A stretch of DNA of 64,000 nt from Salvelinus alpinus. Lineage: Eukaryota > Chordata > Actinopteri > Salmoniformes > Salmonidae. The position numbers were made by a program, and so were the translations under genes. This document shows positions 23,790 to 37,720 of this stretch, piece by piece (position 1 is the stretch's first letter; every line of letters begins with the position of its first letter). The stretch is taken from contig NC_092122.1 of NCBI RefSeq assembly GCF_045679555.1, positions 14,251,506-14,315,505 of the forward strand, given 5' to 3'. The notes beneath the pieces are model-generated. The model searched no databases. It saw only the letters and a list, made by a program, of their open reading frames with translations, and was not told where the DNA came from.

Positions 23790-26236
23790 GGTGAGTAATC
23801 TCACGCAATCAGGATCAAAAATATTTTGTACATAATGTTGCTGCTACCTTCTCTTATGACCGAAAAGAGCTTCTAGACATGAGAACTGGGATTACTCACC
23901 TCATATTGGATGAGGAGTTCTTCAATGAGTTTGACGCGAGGGAAATACTACGGACACCCGACCAGGCCCAGATCCCCTGGAAAAGGAAATGTAGGTTTTG
24001 CCGAAAGAGATGAAGATGCCTTGTGAGGATCAGGCGACGAGTGGCTAATCTGCCGTTGCCTTCCGTTCTGCTAGCTAACGTTCAATCGCTGGAAAATAAA
24101 TGGGACGAACTGAAAGCACGTATATCCTACCAACAGGACATTAAAAACTGTAATATCTTATGTTTCACAAAGTCGTGGCCGAACGTCGACATTAAGAACA
24201 TACAGCTGGCAGGTTATACACTATCGACAGGACAGAACAGCAGCCTCTGGTAAGACACCGGGCCGGGGCCTATGCATATTTGTAAACAATAGCTAATGCA
24301 CGATATCCAAGGAAGTCTCAGGGTTTTGCTCGCCTGAGGTAGAGTATCTCATGATAAACTGTAGAGCACACTATCTACCTAGAGAATTGTCATCTTTATG
24401 TGGTCTAAAAAATTCAAGACCACATTTACTCCACACACAAAGCTCTCCCTTGCCTTCCATTTGGCAAATCTGACCATAACTCTATCCTCCTGATTCCTGC
24501 GTACAAGCAAAAATTAAAGCAGGATGCACCAGTGACTTGGTCTATAAAAAATGGTCAGATGAAGCAGATGCTAAACTACAGTACATGACTGTTTTGCTAG
24601 AACATACTGGTATATGTTCCGGGATTATTCCGATGGCATTGAGGAGTACACCACATCAGTCACTGGCTTTATTAATAAGTGCATCGAGAACTTCGTCCCC
24701 ACAGTGACTGTACGTACATACCCCAACCAGAAGCCATGGATTACAGGCAACATTCGCACTGTGCCAAAGAGCAGAGCTGCTGCTTTCAAGGAGCGGGACT
24801 CTAACACGGAAGCTTATAAGAAATCCCGCTATGCCCTCCGACGAACCATCAAACAGGCAAAGAGTCAATACAGGACTGAGATCGAATTGTACTACACCGG
24901 CTCCGACGCTCGTCGGATGTGGCAGGGCTTGCAAACTATTACAGACTACAAAGGGAAGCACAGCCGAGTGCTGCCCAGTGACACGAGCCTACCAGACAAG
25001 CTAAACAAATTCTATGCTTGCTTCGAGGCAAGTAACACTGAAACATGCATGAGAGCATCAGCTGTTCTGGACGACTGTGTGATCACGCTCTCTGCAGCCG
25101 ATGTGAATAAGAACTTTAAACAGGTCTACAATCACAAGGCCACTGGGCCAGACAGATTACCAGGACGTGTACTCCGAGCATGCGCTGACCAACTGTAGCC
25201 ACGAAATTCTTGGCTCACATCAACACCATTATCCCAGAAACCCTAGACACACTCCAATTTGCATACCGCACCAACAGATCCACAGACAATGCAATCTCTA
25301 TTGCTCTCCACACTGCCCTTTCCCACCTGGACAAAAGGAACACCTATGTGAGAATGCTATTCATTGACTACAGTTCAACGTTCAACACCATAGTGCCCTC
25401 AAAGCTCATCACTAAGCTACGGACCCTGGGACTAAACACCTCCCTCTGCAACTGGATCCTGGACTTCCTGACGCGCCGCTCCCAGGCGGTAAGGTTAGAC
25501 AACAACACATCTGCCACGCTGATCCTCAACACGGGGGCCCCTCAGAGGTGCGTGCTCAGTCCCCTCCTGTACTCCCTGTTCACTCATGACTGCACGGCCA
25601 GGCACGACTCCAACACCATCATTACGTTTACTTATGGCACAACAGTGGTAGGCCTGATCACCGACAATGATGAGACAGCCTATAGGGAGGAGGTCAGAGA
25701 CCTGACCGTGTGGTGCAAGGACAACAGCCTCTCCCTCAACCTGATCATGACAAAGGAGATGATTGTGGACTACAGGAAAAGGAGGACCTAGCACGCCCCC
25801 ATTCTCTTCGACGGGGCTGTAGTGGAGCAAGTTGAGAGCTTCAAGTTCCTTGGCGTCCACATCACCAACAAACTAACATGGTCCAAGTACACCAAGACAG
25901 TCGTGAAGAGGGCACGACAAAACCTACTCCACCTCAGGAGACTGAAAAGATTTGGCATGGGTCCTCAGATCCTCAAAAGGTTTTACAGCTGCACCATTGA
26001 GAGCATCCTGACGGGTTGCATCACTGACTGATATGGCAACTGCTCGGCCTCCGACCGCAAGGCACTACAGAGGGTAGTGCGTACGGTGCAGTACATCACT
26101 GGTGCCAAGCTTCCTGCCGTCCAGGACCTCTATACCAGGCGGTGTCAGAGGAAGGCCCTAAAAATTGTCAAAGACTCCAGCCACCCTAGTCATAGACTGT
26201 TCTCTCTGCTACCGCACTGCAAGCGGTACCTGAGGA

Positions 26237-29200
26237 ATTGGGCTTTGGGGGTGACCAGTGAGATATATCTGCTGGAGCGCGTGCTACGGGTGGGTGCTGC
26301 TATGGTGACCAGTGAGTTGAGATAAGGCGGGGCCTTACCTAGCAGATGACCTTGTAGATGACCTGGAGCCAGTGGGTTTGGCGACGAGTATGAAGCAATG
26401 GCCAGCCAACGAGAGCGTACAGGTCGCAGTGGTGGGTAATATATGGGGCTTTGGTGACAAAATGGATGGCACTGTGATAAACTGCATCCAATTTGATGAG
26501 TAGAGTGTTGGAGGCTATTTTATAGGTGACATCGCCGAAGTCGAGGATCGGTAGGATGGTCAGTTTTACGAGGGTATGTTTGGCAGCATGAGTGAAGGAT
26601 GCTTTGTTGCGAAATAGGAAGCCGATTCTAGATTTAATTTTGGATTGGAGATGCTTAATGTGAGTCTGGATGGAGAGTTTACAGTCTAGCCAGACACCTA
26701 GGTATTTGTAGTTGTCCACATATTCTAAGTCAGAACCGTCCAGAGTAGTGATGCTGGATGGGCGGGCAGGTGCAGGCAGTGATCGGTTGAAGAGCATGCA
26801 CTTAGTTTTACTTGCATTTAAGAGCAGTTGGAGGCCACGGAAGGAGAGTTGTATGGCATTGAAGCGCGTCTGGAGGTTAGTTAACACAGTGTCCAAAGAA
26901 GGGCCAGAAGTATACAGAATGGTGTCGTCTGCGTAGATGTCGATCAGAGAATCACCAGCAGCGAGAGCGACATCATTGATATATACAGAGAAGAGAGTCG
27001 GCCTGAGAATTGAACCCTGTGGCACCCCCATTGAGACTGCAAGAGGTCCAGACAACAGGCCCTTCGATTTGACACACTGAACTCTATCTGAGAAGTAATT
27101 GGTGAACCAGGCGAGGCAATCATTTGAGACACCAAGGCTGTTGAGTTTGCCAATAAGAATGTGGTGATTGACAGAGTTGAAAGCCTTGGCCAGGTCGATG
27201 ACTACGGCTGCGCAGTAATGTCTCTTAACGATGGCGGTTATGATATTGTTTATGACCTTGAGCGTGGCTGAGGTGCACCCATGACCAGCTCTGAAACCAG
27301 ATTGCATAGCGGAGAATGTACGGTGGGATTCAAAATGGTCGGTAATCTGTTTGTTGACTTGGCTTTCGAAGACCTTAGAAAGGCAGGGTAGGATAGATAT
27401 AGGTCTGTAGCAGTTTGGGTCTAGAGTGTCTCCCCCTTTGAAGTTGGGACGACCGCGGAAGCTTTCCAATCTTTGGGAATCTCAGACGATACGAAAGAGA
27501 GGTTGAACAGGCTAGTAATAGGGGTTACAGCAATTTCGGCAGATAATTTTAGAAAGAAAGGGTCCAGGTTTTGCAATTCTTTAAGAACATCAGCTGTCTG
27601 GATTTGGGTGAAGGAGAAATGGGGGAGGCTTGGGAGAGTTGCTGTGGGGAGTGCAGGGCTGTTGACCGGGGTAGGGGTAGCTAGGTGGAAAGCATGGCCA
27701 GCCGTAGAAAAATGCTTATTGAAATTCTCAATTATAGTGGATTTATCGGTGGTGACAGTGTTTCCTAGCCTCAGTCCAGTGGGCAGCTGGGAGGAGGTGC
27801 TCTTATTCTCCAGGGACTTTACAGTGTCCCAGAACTTGTTGAGTTTGTACTACAGGATGCAAATTTCTGCTTGAAAAAGCTAGCCTTAGCTTTCCTAACT
27901 GCCTGTGTATATTTGTTCCTGACTTCCCTGAAAAGTTGCATATCACGGGGGCTATTCGATGCTAATGCAGTACGCCACAGGATGTGTTTGTGCTGGTCAA
28001 TGGCAGTCAGGTCTGGAGAGAACCAGGGGCTATATCTGTTCCTGGTCCTAAATGTTTTGAAAGGGGCATGCTTATTTAAGATGGTGAGGAAGGCACTTTT
28101 AAAGAATGACAAGGCATCCTCTACTGACGGGATGAGGTCAATATCTTTCCAGGATACCCGGGCCAGGTCGATTAGGATGGCCTGCTCTCTGAAATGTTTT
28201 AGGGAGCTTTTGATAGTGATGAGGGGTGGTCGTTTGACCGCAGACCCGTTACGGATGCAGGCAATGAGGCGGTGATCTCTGAGATCTTGGTTGAAAACAG
28301 CAGAGGTGTATTTGGAGGGCAAGTTGGTTAGGATGATATCTATGAGGGTGCCCGTGTTTATGGATTTGGGTTGTACCTGGTGGGTTCATTGATAATTTGT
28401 GAGAGATTGAGGGCATCAAGCTTAGATTATAGGATGGCCGGGGTGTTAAGCATGTCCCAGTTTAGGTCACCTAGCAGCACTAGCTTTGAAGATAGATGGG
28501 GGGCAATCAGTTCACATATGGTGTCCAGAGCACAGCTGGGGGCAGAGGGTGGTCTATAGCAAGCGGCAACGGTGAGAGACTTGTTTCTAGAAAGGTGGAT
28601 TTTTAAAAGTAGAAGCTCAAATTGTTTGGGTACAGACCTGGATAGTAAGACAGAACTCTGCAGGCTATCTCTGCAGTAGATTGCAACTCTGCCCCCTTTG
28701 GCAGTTCTATCTTGTCGGAAAATGTTCTAGTTAGGTATGGAAATTTCAGGGTTTTTGGTGGTCTTCCTGAGCCAGGATTCAGACACGGCTAGTACATCCG
28801 GGTCGGCAGAGTGTGCTAGGACAGTGAATAAAACAAACTTAGGGAGGAGGCTTCTAATGTTAACATGCATGAAATCAAGGCTTTTGCGGTTATAGAAGTC
28901 AGCAAATGATAGTGCCTGGAGGATGGGAGTGGAGCTAGGCACTGCAGGGCCTGGATTAACCTCCACATCACCAGAGGAACAGAGGAGGAGTGGGATAAGG
29001 GTACGGCTAAAGGCTAAAATAACTGGTTGTCTGGTACGTTCAGATCAGAGAGTTAAAGGAGCAGATTTCTAGGCACGGTAGAATAGATTCAAGGCATAAT
29101 GTACAGATAAAGGTATGGTAGGATGTGTATACAGTGAGGGTAAACCTGTGCATAGCGTGACGATGAAAGAGATTTTGTCCCTAGAAGTATCATTTAAAAC

Positions 29201-30472
29201 CAAGTGATGTCACCGCATGTGTGGTAGGTGGAACTAAAGTGTTAAATAAGGCGTATTGAGCAGGGCTAGAGGCTCTACAGTGAAATAAGGCAATAAATAC
29301 TAACCAAAACAGCAATGGACAAGGCATATTGACGTTAGCGAGAGGCATGCGTAGCCAAGTGATCCTAGGAGTCCAGTGAGTGGCTTCAGGCAGCTTGCGG
29401 GCCGGGGCTAGCAAGCTAACAGAAGAGCCTTGGAGGGACGTCGTGACGGAAGAAAGTCTGTTGTGGCCCCCTCTTGCTATTACATCGGCAGACGGATCAG
29501 CAGGGCTCCGTGTGGTAAACCAGGCCAATTGACAGAATAGGTATAGTGGCCAGAGATTTTGTCCGGTGGACCTCTTAAGCTAACAGTCCGATGTGCTCTG
29601 GACAGCTAGCAGGCCGCGGCTAGCATGCTAGTGGATGAGATTTCAGGGGACGAAGCGATGGTGGAGTCAGTTGAGAAAAACTCCATCGGGAGAATCACGT
29701 CGGTGGTCCAGTCGTGATGAGTCGGCGGGGGTCCAAGCTAGTTGGCAAAAAGAGGTATTGTAGCCCAAGTAGTGGCTGATGGACCTCTTTGGCTAGCCAG
29801 GAGATGGGCCTAGCTATGTTAGCTCCAGTCTAATTGGTTATTGCTTCGGGACAATGACGTTAGCCAGGAGTGGCCACTCGAATAGCAGCTAGCTGCGGTG
29901 ATCCAGGTGAAGAAAATAAAAAAGTTCAGAGCTTGCGGTAGGAATCCGGAGATATGGAGAAAAATACATTCGATTTGCTCTGGTTTGAGTCGCGCTGTGC
30001 AGACTGGCGAGAGTTGTCCGTGCTAGGAGGTGGCTGATGACCGCTAGCAGAGGCTAGCTGACTACTAGCTAGTAGTTAGCATCTGTTGGGGTTCCGGTTC
30101 AGACAACGGATCAGCAGGGCTTCTTATGGTGGGTATAGTGGCCAAAGAATTTGTCCGATGGGCCTCTTAAGCTAACAGTCCGATGTACTTTAGACAGCTA
30201 GCGGGCCGTGGCTAACTAATAGCCAGTTAGCTGGTAGCCAGTTAGCTGGCTAGCTTTTGATGAGTTGATGAGTTCTTAAGTATAAAAATAGCAGATCCGT
30301 ACCACATTGGGTGAGGCGGGTTGCAGGAGAGCATATTCAGTCCGTAGATAGAAAGTGATATTAAAATATGAAATATATATACGAAAAAAACAAAACAAGG
30401 GAAAACGATGTTTACAAGGGACAGGAAGGGACAAGACAAAAACACACGTCCGACTGCTACGCCATCTTGGTA
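26237..30472 (-). mobile_element. L2/CR1-like LINE on - strand, near 5'-complete, nested
   Basis: Read from 30472 on -, it starts CCAAGATGGCGTAGCAG, the usual start of this salmonid LINE. About 1.5 kb of 5' region follows. Next comes an endonuclease start (SLDFMHVNIRSLLPK, DVLAVSESWLRKTTKN, 28966-28727). Then the EN-RT linker (28322-27819: RYSPWFSPDLTAI, REVRNKYTQAVRKAK) and RT (27469-26339). The RT residues include CYRPISILPCLSKVFE, VVIDLAKAFNSVNH, SMGVPQGSILRP, a YADD box (residues 179-182), KTKCMLFN, YLGVWLD and VGWPLLHTRRQTHWLQ. The catalytic Asp residues look intact, but frameshifts separate EN, linker and RT, so the element is not functional as a whole. It is cut at its 3' side at 26237, inside the block SLVTPKA, and lacks the C-terminus and tail seen in the 38-kb copy. 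Confidence 0.88.
26339..27469 (-). pseudogene. Reverse transcriptase domain of the nested LINE
   Basis: The 376-residue open frame encodes the RT fingers, palm and thumb of an L2/CR1-type LINE. It carries an Asp at residue 92 (VVIDLAKAF), SMGVPQGSIL (146-155) and the YADD active site (179-182). Its N-terminus is joined to upstream ORF pieces only by frameshift, so this is a fragment of a ~1000-residue EN-RT protein. At the C-terminal side it reads VGWPLLHTRRQTHWLQVIYK and then diverges at VIC, where the 38-kb copy continues SLLGKAPPYLSSL. Confidence 0.85.
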
Positions 30473-30645
30473 TCCAATTTTCTGCTGCTCTTTAATTATT
30501 AGTTATTCTTATTTCTTACTTTTTGGGGGATTTTCTTAAAACTGCATTGTTGGTTAAGGACTTTTAAGCAAGCATTTCACTGTAAGGTCTACCTACACCT
30601 GTTGTATTCGGCGCATGTGACAAATAGATTTTGATTTGATTTGAC

Positions 30646-30690
30646 GTAGAGGGTATACACGATATAACGGGGTATACACGATATAACGGT
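30646..30690. repeat. Two-copy ~20-bp tandem repeat
   Basis: GGTATACACGATATAACGG occurs twice back to back (about 30652-30690), directly after the LINE tail. Confidence 0.9.
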
Positions 30691-31864
30691 ACGTATTTTT
30701 CCGTCCTCATTCAAACTTTCTATATTAAATCATAGTTTCAGAACTAGCATCACTTGTTATAATCTAGCTATCACGCTCTCCTTTCTGTTTTGAATGCTTT
30801 ACAAACAAACATCTCATTTACAAAACCACTCTGCACTCCAAAGAGAAACGGAAAACCAATCAGCAATAGACAGTAACTGTAGTTTTGCTTGTCCTTTTTA
30901 TATACAAGGAGATGTCTTGCGTGAAATAAACATACCTTTTTCTGTTGGTGTGCGTCAGAGCAATCTAAAAAAACACTCCTAATGTTCCCTAATTAAAACG
31001 GCATAATTGAGAGCGGAAAATAAATAATATCATAGTTGCACTCAACACGGTCCTTCTTTCCCAACTGGAGTAACTGATGTGTGAAAAATACAATATTCTT
31101 ACTCTAATTAACATATCTTGGGAACAGAAAACAAAAGGCTTGATTTTACAGCCATTGTCCCTGCAGAATAATGACTCCAATATAGAACGGCAACGTCTTG
31201 AGAAAAACATCACGACTACTGATGGAGTTATAGACCGTATAATATTTGGGCCAAACTGTACTGTAGGTAGTCATGATGAAAGACACCATGATACGTTTTC
31301 ACTAACTCCTTATAGTAGGTACTAAGTGTACAGTTGACTAAGGTGCAACTCCACAGAGAAACCATTGCTTCGTTGAACACACTCCTTCGATGACTGCAGC
31401 TAAGATATCCTCTCTGGCCTCCGAGCTGTTCACTTCATAGCCCGTATAGAATGGCCATTCTGCTCTGTCATAAAAGAAGGACTTGAAAGGGATATATGCA
31501 CTTGCCACTCGCACAGACAATCATGTACCAGGAGAAAATGGACTTGGCAGTAACAGGATATGAGGCAATGGGATCTAAGGACTTGACACTCGCTCAGCTT
31601 AGGGGATCAGGTAGGTTCTCTCAGCCCAAGGAGTGTTCTCCCACAATGCCATTGTGCAGCGGTGCACAGCTGGGAGGCGAGGATAGCGAGTGCGCCCGTC
31701 TGATCGTGTGACTTGGCCCAGTGTGCCCCCAAGTCACATTCATCTCTGGGTTTTTAGCTATAGGTTTCAGTGGGGAGCTTGACTGTGGGGTATACAGTAC
31801 CCAGATCCCCTGGTGGCTCTGCAGCAGGAAGGAACAGACCCCTACGTGGTTTTTACTAGGTGGT
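30691..31864. other. Intergenic, no gene seen
   Basis: AT-rich; nothing recognised. Confidence 0.5.
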
Positions 31865-32017
31865 GTACAGCTATGAATGGAAGTGACTTTTTCATAGCAG
31901 GTTAGGAGAATTAACATAGCAGGTTTGAGAATCAGGTTAAGGTTAGGAAAAAGGTTAGCGTCAGATAAAATGCTTTCTTAACCTGCTACGAAAAGTCACT
32001 TCTGATCGTAGCTGTAC
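31865..32017. mobile_element. 153-bp palindromic MITE
   Basis: The ends are GTACAGCTATGAATGGAAGT and, at the right, an inverted copy ending GATCGTAGCTGTAC. The arms continue with GTGACTTTTTCATAGCAGGTT and its complement AACCTGCTACGAAAAGTCAC. Arms are about 40 bp and the loop about 70 bp. It has no coding capacity. Confidence 0.8.
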
Positions 32018-32840
32018 TCCATCTCGTCACAACCCTGCAGGAGAGCATTCTGGTGATTAGACAGTGGTGGTTGAGCGGCTCCAGCTGACTGGCTGCAAAG
32101 CTGCAATCAGTCGGCCCTCACACTCTGATTTGCCTGCTGTGTGAGAGTTAGAAGGGGAAATGGGATCATGACTCAATGTTTGTTGTGGTTGATGAGGTTC
32201 ATGAAAACTGTGCCATTAAATGCTATTCTACACCTTGTAAGTATTTGTGAGATGTGAATTAATTCATGAAAAGGACTGTTTGGGTGCTATGACATTTTCA
32301 AAAAGAATGACTGAAAGCATGCCTTTGAGCATACAGCAATATGTATTTCACAGCAAAAAGATGATGCATGTTGTACATCTTATCAGCGTCCCTGTTTAAG
32401 ACCTGAATATTGAAGCATTGTGCCACCCTTAGACCTTGTCTGGTCATACGTTGAACTCTGAGAAGGAGAGCGACTATGTGATCTATCTGATTAGAAGCAT
32501 AACTAAGCAGGTTTAAACCCTGCCTCTCTGACTCAGGCAGCTAAAGAACAGTGGATCAAGAAAAGGCACCTTGTGCCCAAGGTATAATATACCCAAGATC
32601 ACATCTACCTTTGTTGTTGTACTTGCTCGAAGCTACAAGTCATGTTTAGAGTATACCAAGCCAATCTATAGTAACCTACATGTAACATTTAAAATATATT
32701 GAGTACAATACTCATTCAGTTCCATTTGTACCAGATAGTTAAAGCAGCGGTTCATGCCTTGTGTTGTCCCCCTGCATTTGTGTCCTCTCTCCTGCCACCA
32801 TCTCCTCCTTCGGCACTGCTTTCCAGCCACAGTCTTGTCA
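32018..32840. other. Intergenic, no gene seen
   Basis: Nothing recognisable as exon, RNA or transposon. Confidence 0.5.
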
Positions 32841-32844
32841 GATA

Positions 32845-34580
<1,736 letters not shown>

Positions 34581-36630
34581 TGAGCGACGTGGACGTGTCT
34601 GCATGCCGCCTAAGCATGTTTTTATGTCGACACACAGTGGGTTGCTATTATCCTGCATGTCATAGCTGTATTAGTGTATATGAAGCCCACTTTAAAACGG
34701 CATTATAAAGTGGTCTGGGAGTTCCACGTACACTCAAGTTTTATGAAAGACGATGTTCCTCTTTGTTTTTGAGTAATTTGGGTAAAAATAAGCTTTGAAA
34801 GCCTTTCCATTAGTAAAAGGTCTGAAAATGGAGCAAATCTGTTTTGCCAATTTAAAATGGGGATTTTCGATGCACTAAAAGCCTGAGTAGTTGTAATGCA
34901 AATGGGGAAAGCAGAAATACATCTGCTAATGTCAGTCAGCAATACAGTGAGAGAAAAGGTGAGGAAGAGGAAAGGCTATATGGTAATTTATTCGGCTGGA
35001 ATGTGGTTTAATTTCCCCCACAGTGAGCCAATACGCCACAATTCCCATCATCGTGTTCTGCTGCATCTGTGTGAGATTAAGAAAACCTGCTCAAACTTCT
35101 TAATTCAACAGACAAACAAAAGGGAGAGCATGTGTGCGTCAGCACGCTCTCAGTAAGTACACAGATTTACATTATTCATGAACACCTGAATTTTCATTTT
35201 CATCACAAACTGCTGCTCCTGTTGCTAAACTTTGCAAAACACCAGACAATCTGCTTGGTGATTATAGCTTCAGACGAGAGAGATAATGAGAGGTCCACCC
35301 CTAAAGTGCAGTGACTGACAGTGAACACATCTCTCTCATTGTTCTCCAGGAAATCACCACCCAGGTTTAGATCATTTCTCTCTCAGGTGTGGGACTTTTT
35401 AACAGAAGCAGTTGACCATGCCCGCCGCCCGCTATAACCTCCACCGATGATTTGAAATTTAAATGACAGAGTTGTCTCTCAAGCATGCCATGTGTGACAA
35501 AGCCTCCTTTCTTATAAAACAAAAGTGTTTAATAGAGCGCTATTGAGTAATGACCCCTTTGTGCCATGTAATCAGGTAAATTATGGATAGAGTCACATCG
35601 GTAAATGATATGGTGTCAGTCATCTCTGTCATTTCTACTTAAACACCCGTTTTATTTGTACTGGCCTCAGATCAGCTTCCACCCCTACAGGAGTGTGTGA
35701 GGGTGTTAGTCTGGCACAAATTTCTGCATTAAGAACAGTTTGTTGTTTGTTAGTGCATTCTTTTTTTTTTACAGCACAGTCACGATTTCTACACATTGCC
35801 ATAGAAATGTGATTTATTGATAAGCAATGACCTTTATTGTCCGTGTTCAACCTGTGTTGAGGTGAGTAAGATACCACACACAGCAGTGGGGGTAGGCTGA
35901 ACTACAGAGAGTTAACATGACAGTGGTTGACTGGGGTAATATCTGTTCACTGGGGCGTGTAAGGTGAAGATAATGTGTGTTTGTCTTACAGTAAAAGGCG
36001 GTGTACTGCCCAGGGGCTCCCCAAGCATCACGGTTCCCATCAGACGTCGCTGGAGGAAGTGCCAGTGCCATTACATTAACTACTAGCCTGTTGGTTGACA
36101 GAGCCTCAGGGCGTAGGAAATTACTAAAATGTCTGTAGATAGCCATGCGTTATTGAGTATTACTGAATATACTGAAAGCTACATGACAGTAGTTATTTGT
36201 CTCAGGCTCTGGGCTGTGTGGGTCTAGCATGTTGGAGCTGTGTGACTCCACATGCCGTGTATTCTCGCTACGAGAACCATAATTAAATCTCGAGCTAGCT
36301 GGTGTGATCACATGTCTACCCGCCTAAAAATAACCTCACTCCCAACATACAATGGGGATAATGCCCATAACTCTAAATAGACTCGCTGGAGGGAAGTAGG
36401 GGATTAAATCACCAGTTAGCGATGGCTGCCATAAGGAGGAGTTTCAACATTGAGCAATAGATTGATTCCAGTGCCGTCAGTGACATAGTAATCTGCATTG
36501 TGCAATAATTAGTATCTGTCAGGTAAATGAGGCTCGTCCCATTACTGTACTGTGCTATTCCCCATCAATGGGAATCCTCCTCTGCTAGTTGCCACAGGAA
36601 TGGTTTGATTAAGATTAAAATGAAGAAATT
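34581..36630. other. Intergenic, no gene seen
   Basis: Nothing recognised on either strand beyond short open frames without motifs. Confidence 0.5.
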
Positions 36631-36631
36631 A

Positions 36632-36796
36632 AGGCAGGTAGCCTAGCGGTCAAGCGCATTGGGCCGGTAACCGAAAGGTCGCTGGTTCGAATCTCCGAGC
36701 AGACTAGGTGAAAAATCTGTCGATGTACCCTTGAGGAAGATATTTAACCATAATTGCTTCTGTATGTCGCTCTGGCTAAGAGCATCTGCTAAAATA
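36632..36796 (+). mobile_element. tRNA-derived SINE (HpaI-like)
   Basis: The head GGCAGGTAGCCTAGCGGTCA contains an A-box-like motif and GGTCGCTGGTTCGAATC contains the B box of a tRNA promoter. The head is followed by the family body (GGTGAAAAATCTGTCGATGT) and the end GTCGCTCTGGCTAAGAGCAT, CTGCTAAAAT. This is the salmonid tRNA-SINE layout. The RNA polymerase III promoter boxes look intact. Confidence 0.9.
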
Positions 36797-37720
36797 GTTT
36801 GAATGGGTTTTTTCTCTTTAGCAGGCGCCTCTCTCAGGTCTCAGACAATACTGCTTTCACGACCAAAGACAATGCCATTATGCAGATACATGTATATGAC
36901 ATGCACCTCCCCATGGCAGCCATTTTGCTGTCCTTCCTGTACCCCATGTCCACCTCCCTATGCATTCATTCAAATGGGGCATTGAGCCCCTGCTGGAGTG
37001 TTGATGAGACTCCTGAGAGTCTCGCTAAGGCACTCAACCGTTAATCTAATGAATAGAAATGCAGTCTGTACACTGCTCCCACCTGCCCCAGCTAAGTCCT
37101 CATTATTAATGCTTGAGGGCAATTCCACAGTAACAGTGTGATTCTGAGACAGACTTTTTCACACAAAAAATTATGCCAAGCAAAAACCATTGATTGTGAA
37201 GTTTTACAAACCACACACATACAGAATATGCAGAAGTCAACTTTTAACAATTGCCTCTGAACATTTTACTAAAACACATTTACTTGAGGAACAGAGCAGA
37301 TGCAACGTTTGGTAACAGAATGAAAGTAATATCTCCAGTTTTTTTATGTGACCAGATTTTCCAAAAACACTATTAAATATCTACTCCAAATGAAGATTCA
37401 AAGATGTCTGCAGAAATAATGGGGTGTCATTATTAATATGACACCTTGAGTTTGAAAAAAATCTGTTGGTTATTGAACTACAGTAAGTGAAGTGGATCAA
37501 CATCTGCTAACAGAATGATGGTAAACAAATGACATCGTCGGTCTTTGATCTGTACTATCCAGAAATACATAATTGGGAATGTCATTATCTTCACTGTGAT
37601 GTATCTTAAATAGGTACACAGACGTAGAAAAATGTAATATCCTCTTTTTCGTGCTTGGGTATTATTCTACACACTGGCTATTATTGTAATGAAATCTGCC
37701 CCCAATCAAGACCACATTTG

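Larger units (their letters stand above)
23790..30645 (+). mobile_element. LINE on + strand, split by a nested LINE
   Basis: Endonuclease-domain residues appear at about 24040-24250 (VLLANVQSLENKWDEL, NCNILCFTKSWPNVD). RT sequence continues from about 24614 (GFINKCIENFVPTVTV, AYKKSRYALRRTIKQAK, MWQGLQTITDYKGK) through 25210-25791 ([45 protein letters not shown]). The C-terminal part is at 25822-26225 (SFKFLGVHITNKLTW, RKALQRVVRTVQYITGAKLP, RRCQRKALKIVKDSSHPSHR). The frame stops at LLPHCKRY (about 26230). The 3' end (ACTGCATTGTTGGTTAAG, GTATTCGGCGCATGTGAC, TTTGATTTG) reappears at about 30473-30645, so 26237-30472 is an insertion. The RT active site F(A)DDT is replaced by YGTT (about 25632), and stops and frameshifts are frequent. 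It is inactive. Confidence 0.85.

Noticed and set aside
36632..36710. Functional tRNA gene
   Set aside because: A and B boxes are present, but the sequence continues into the SINE body and lacks a proper cloverleaf acceptor stem.
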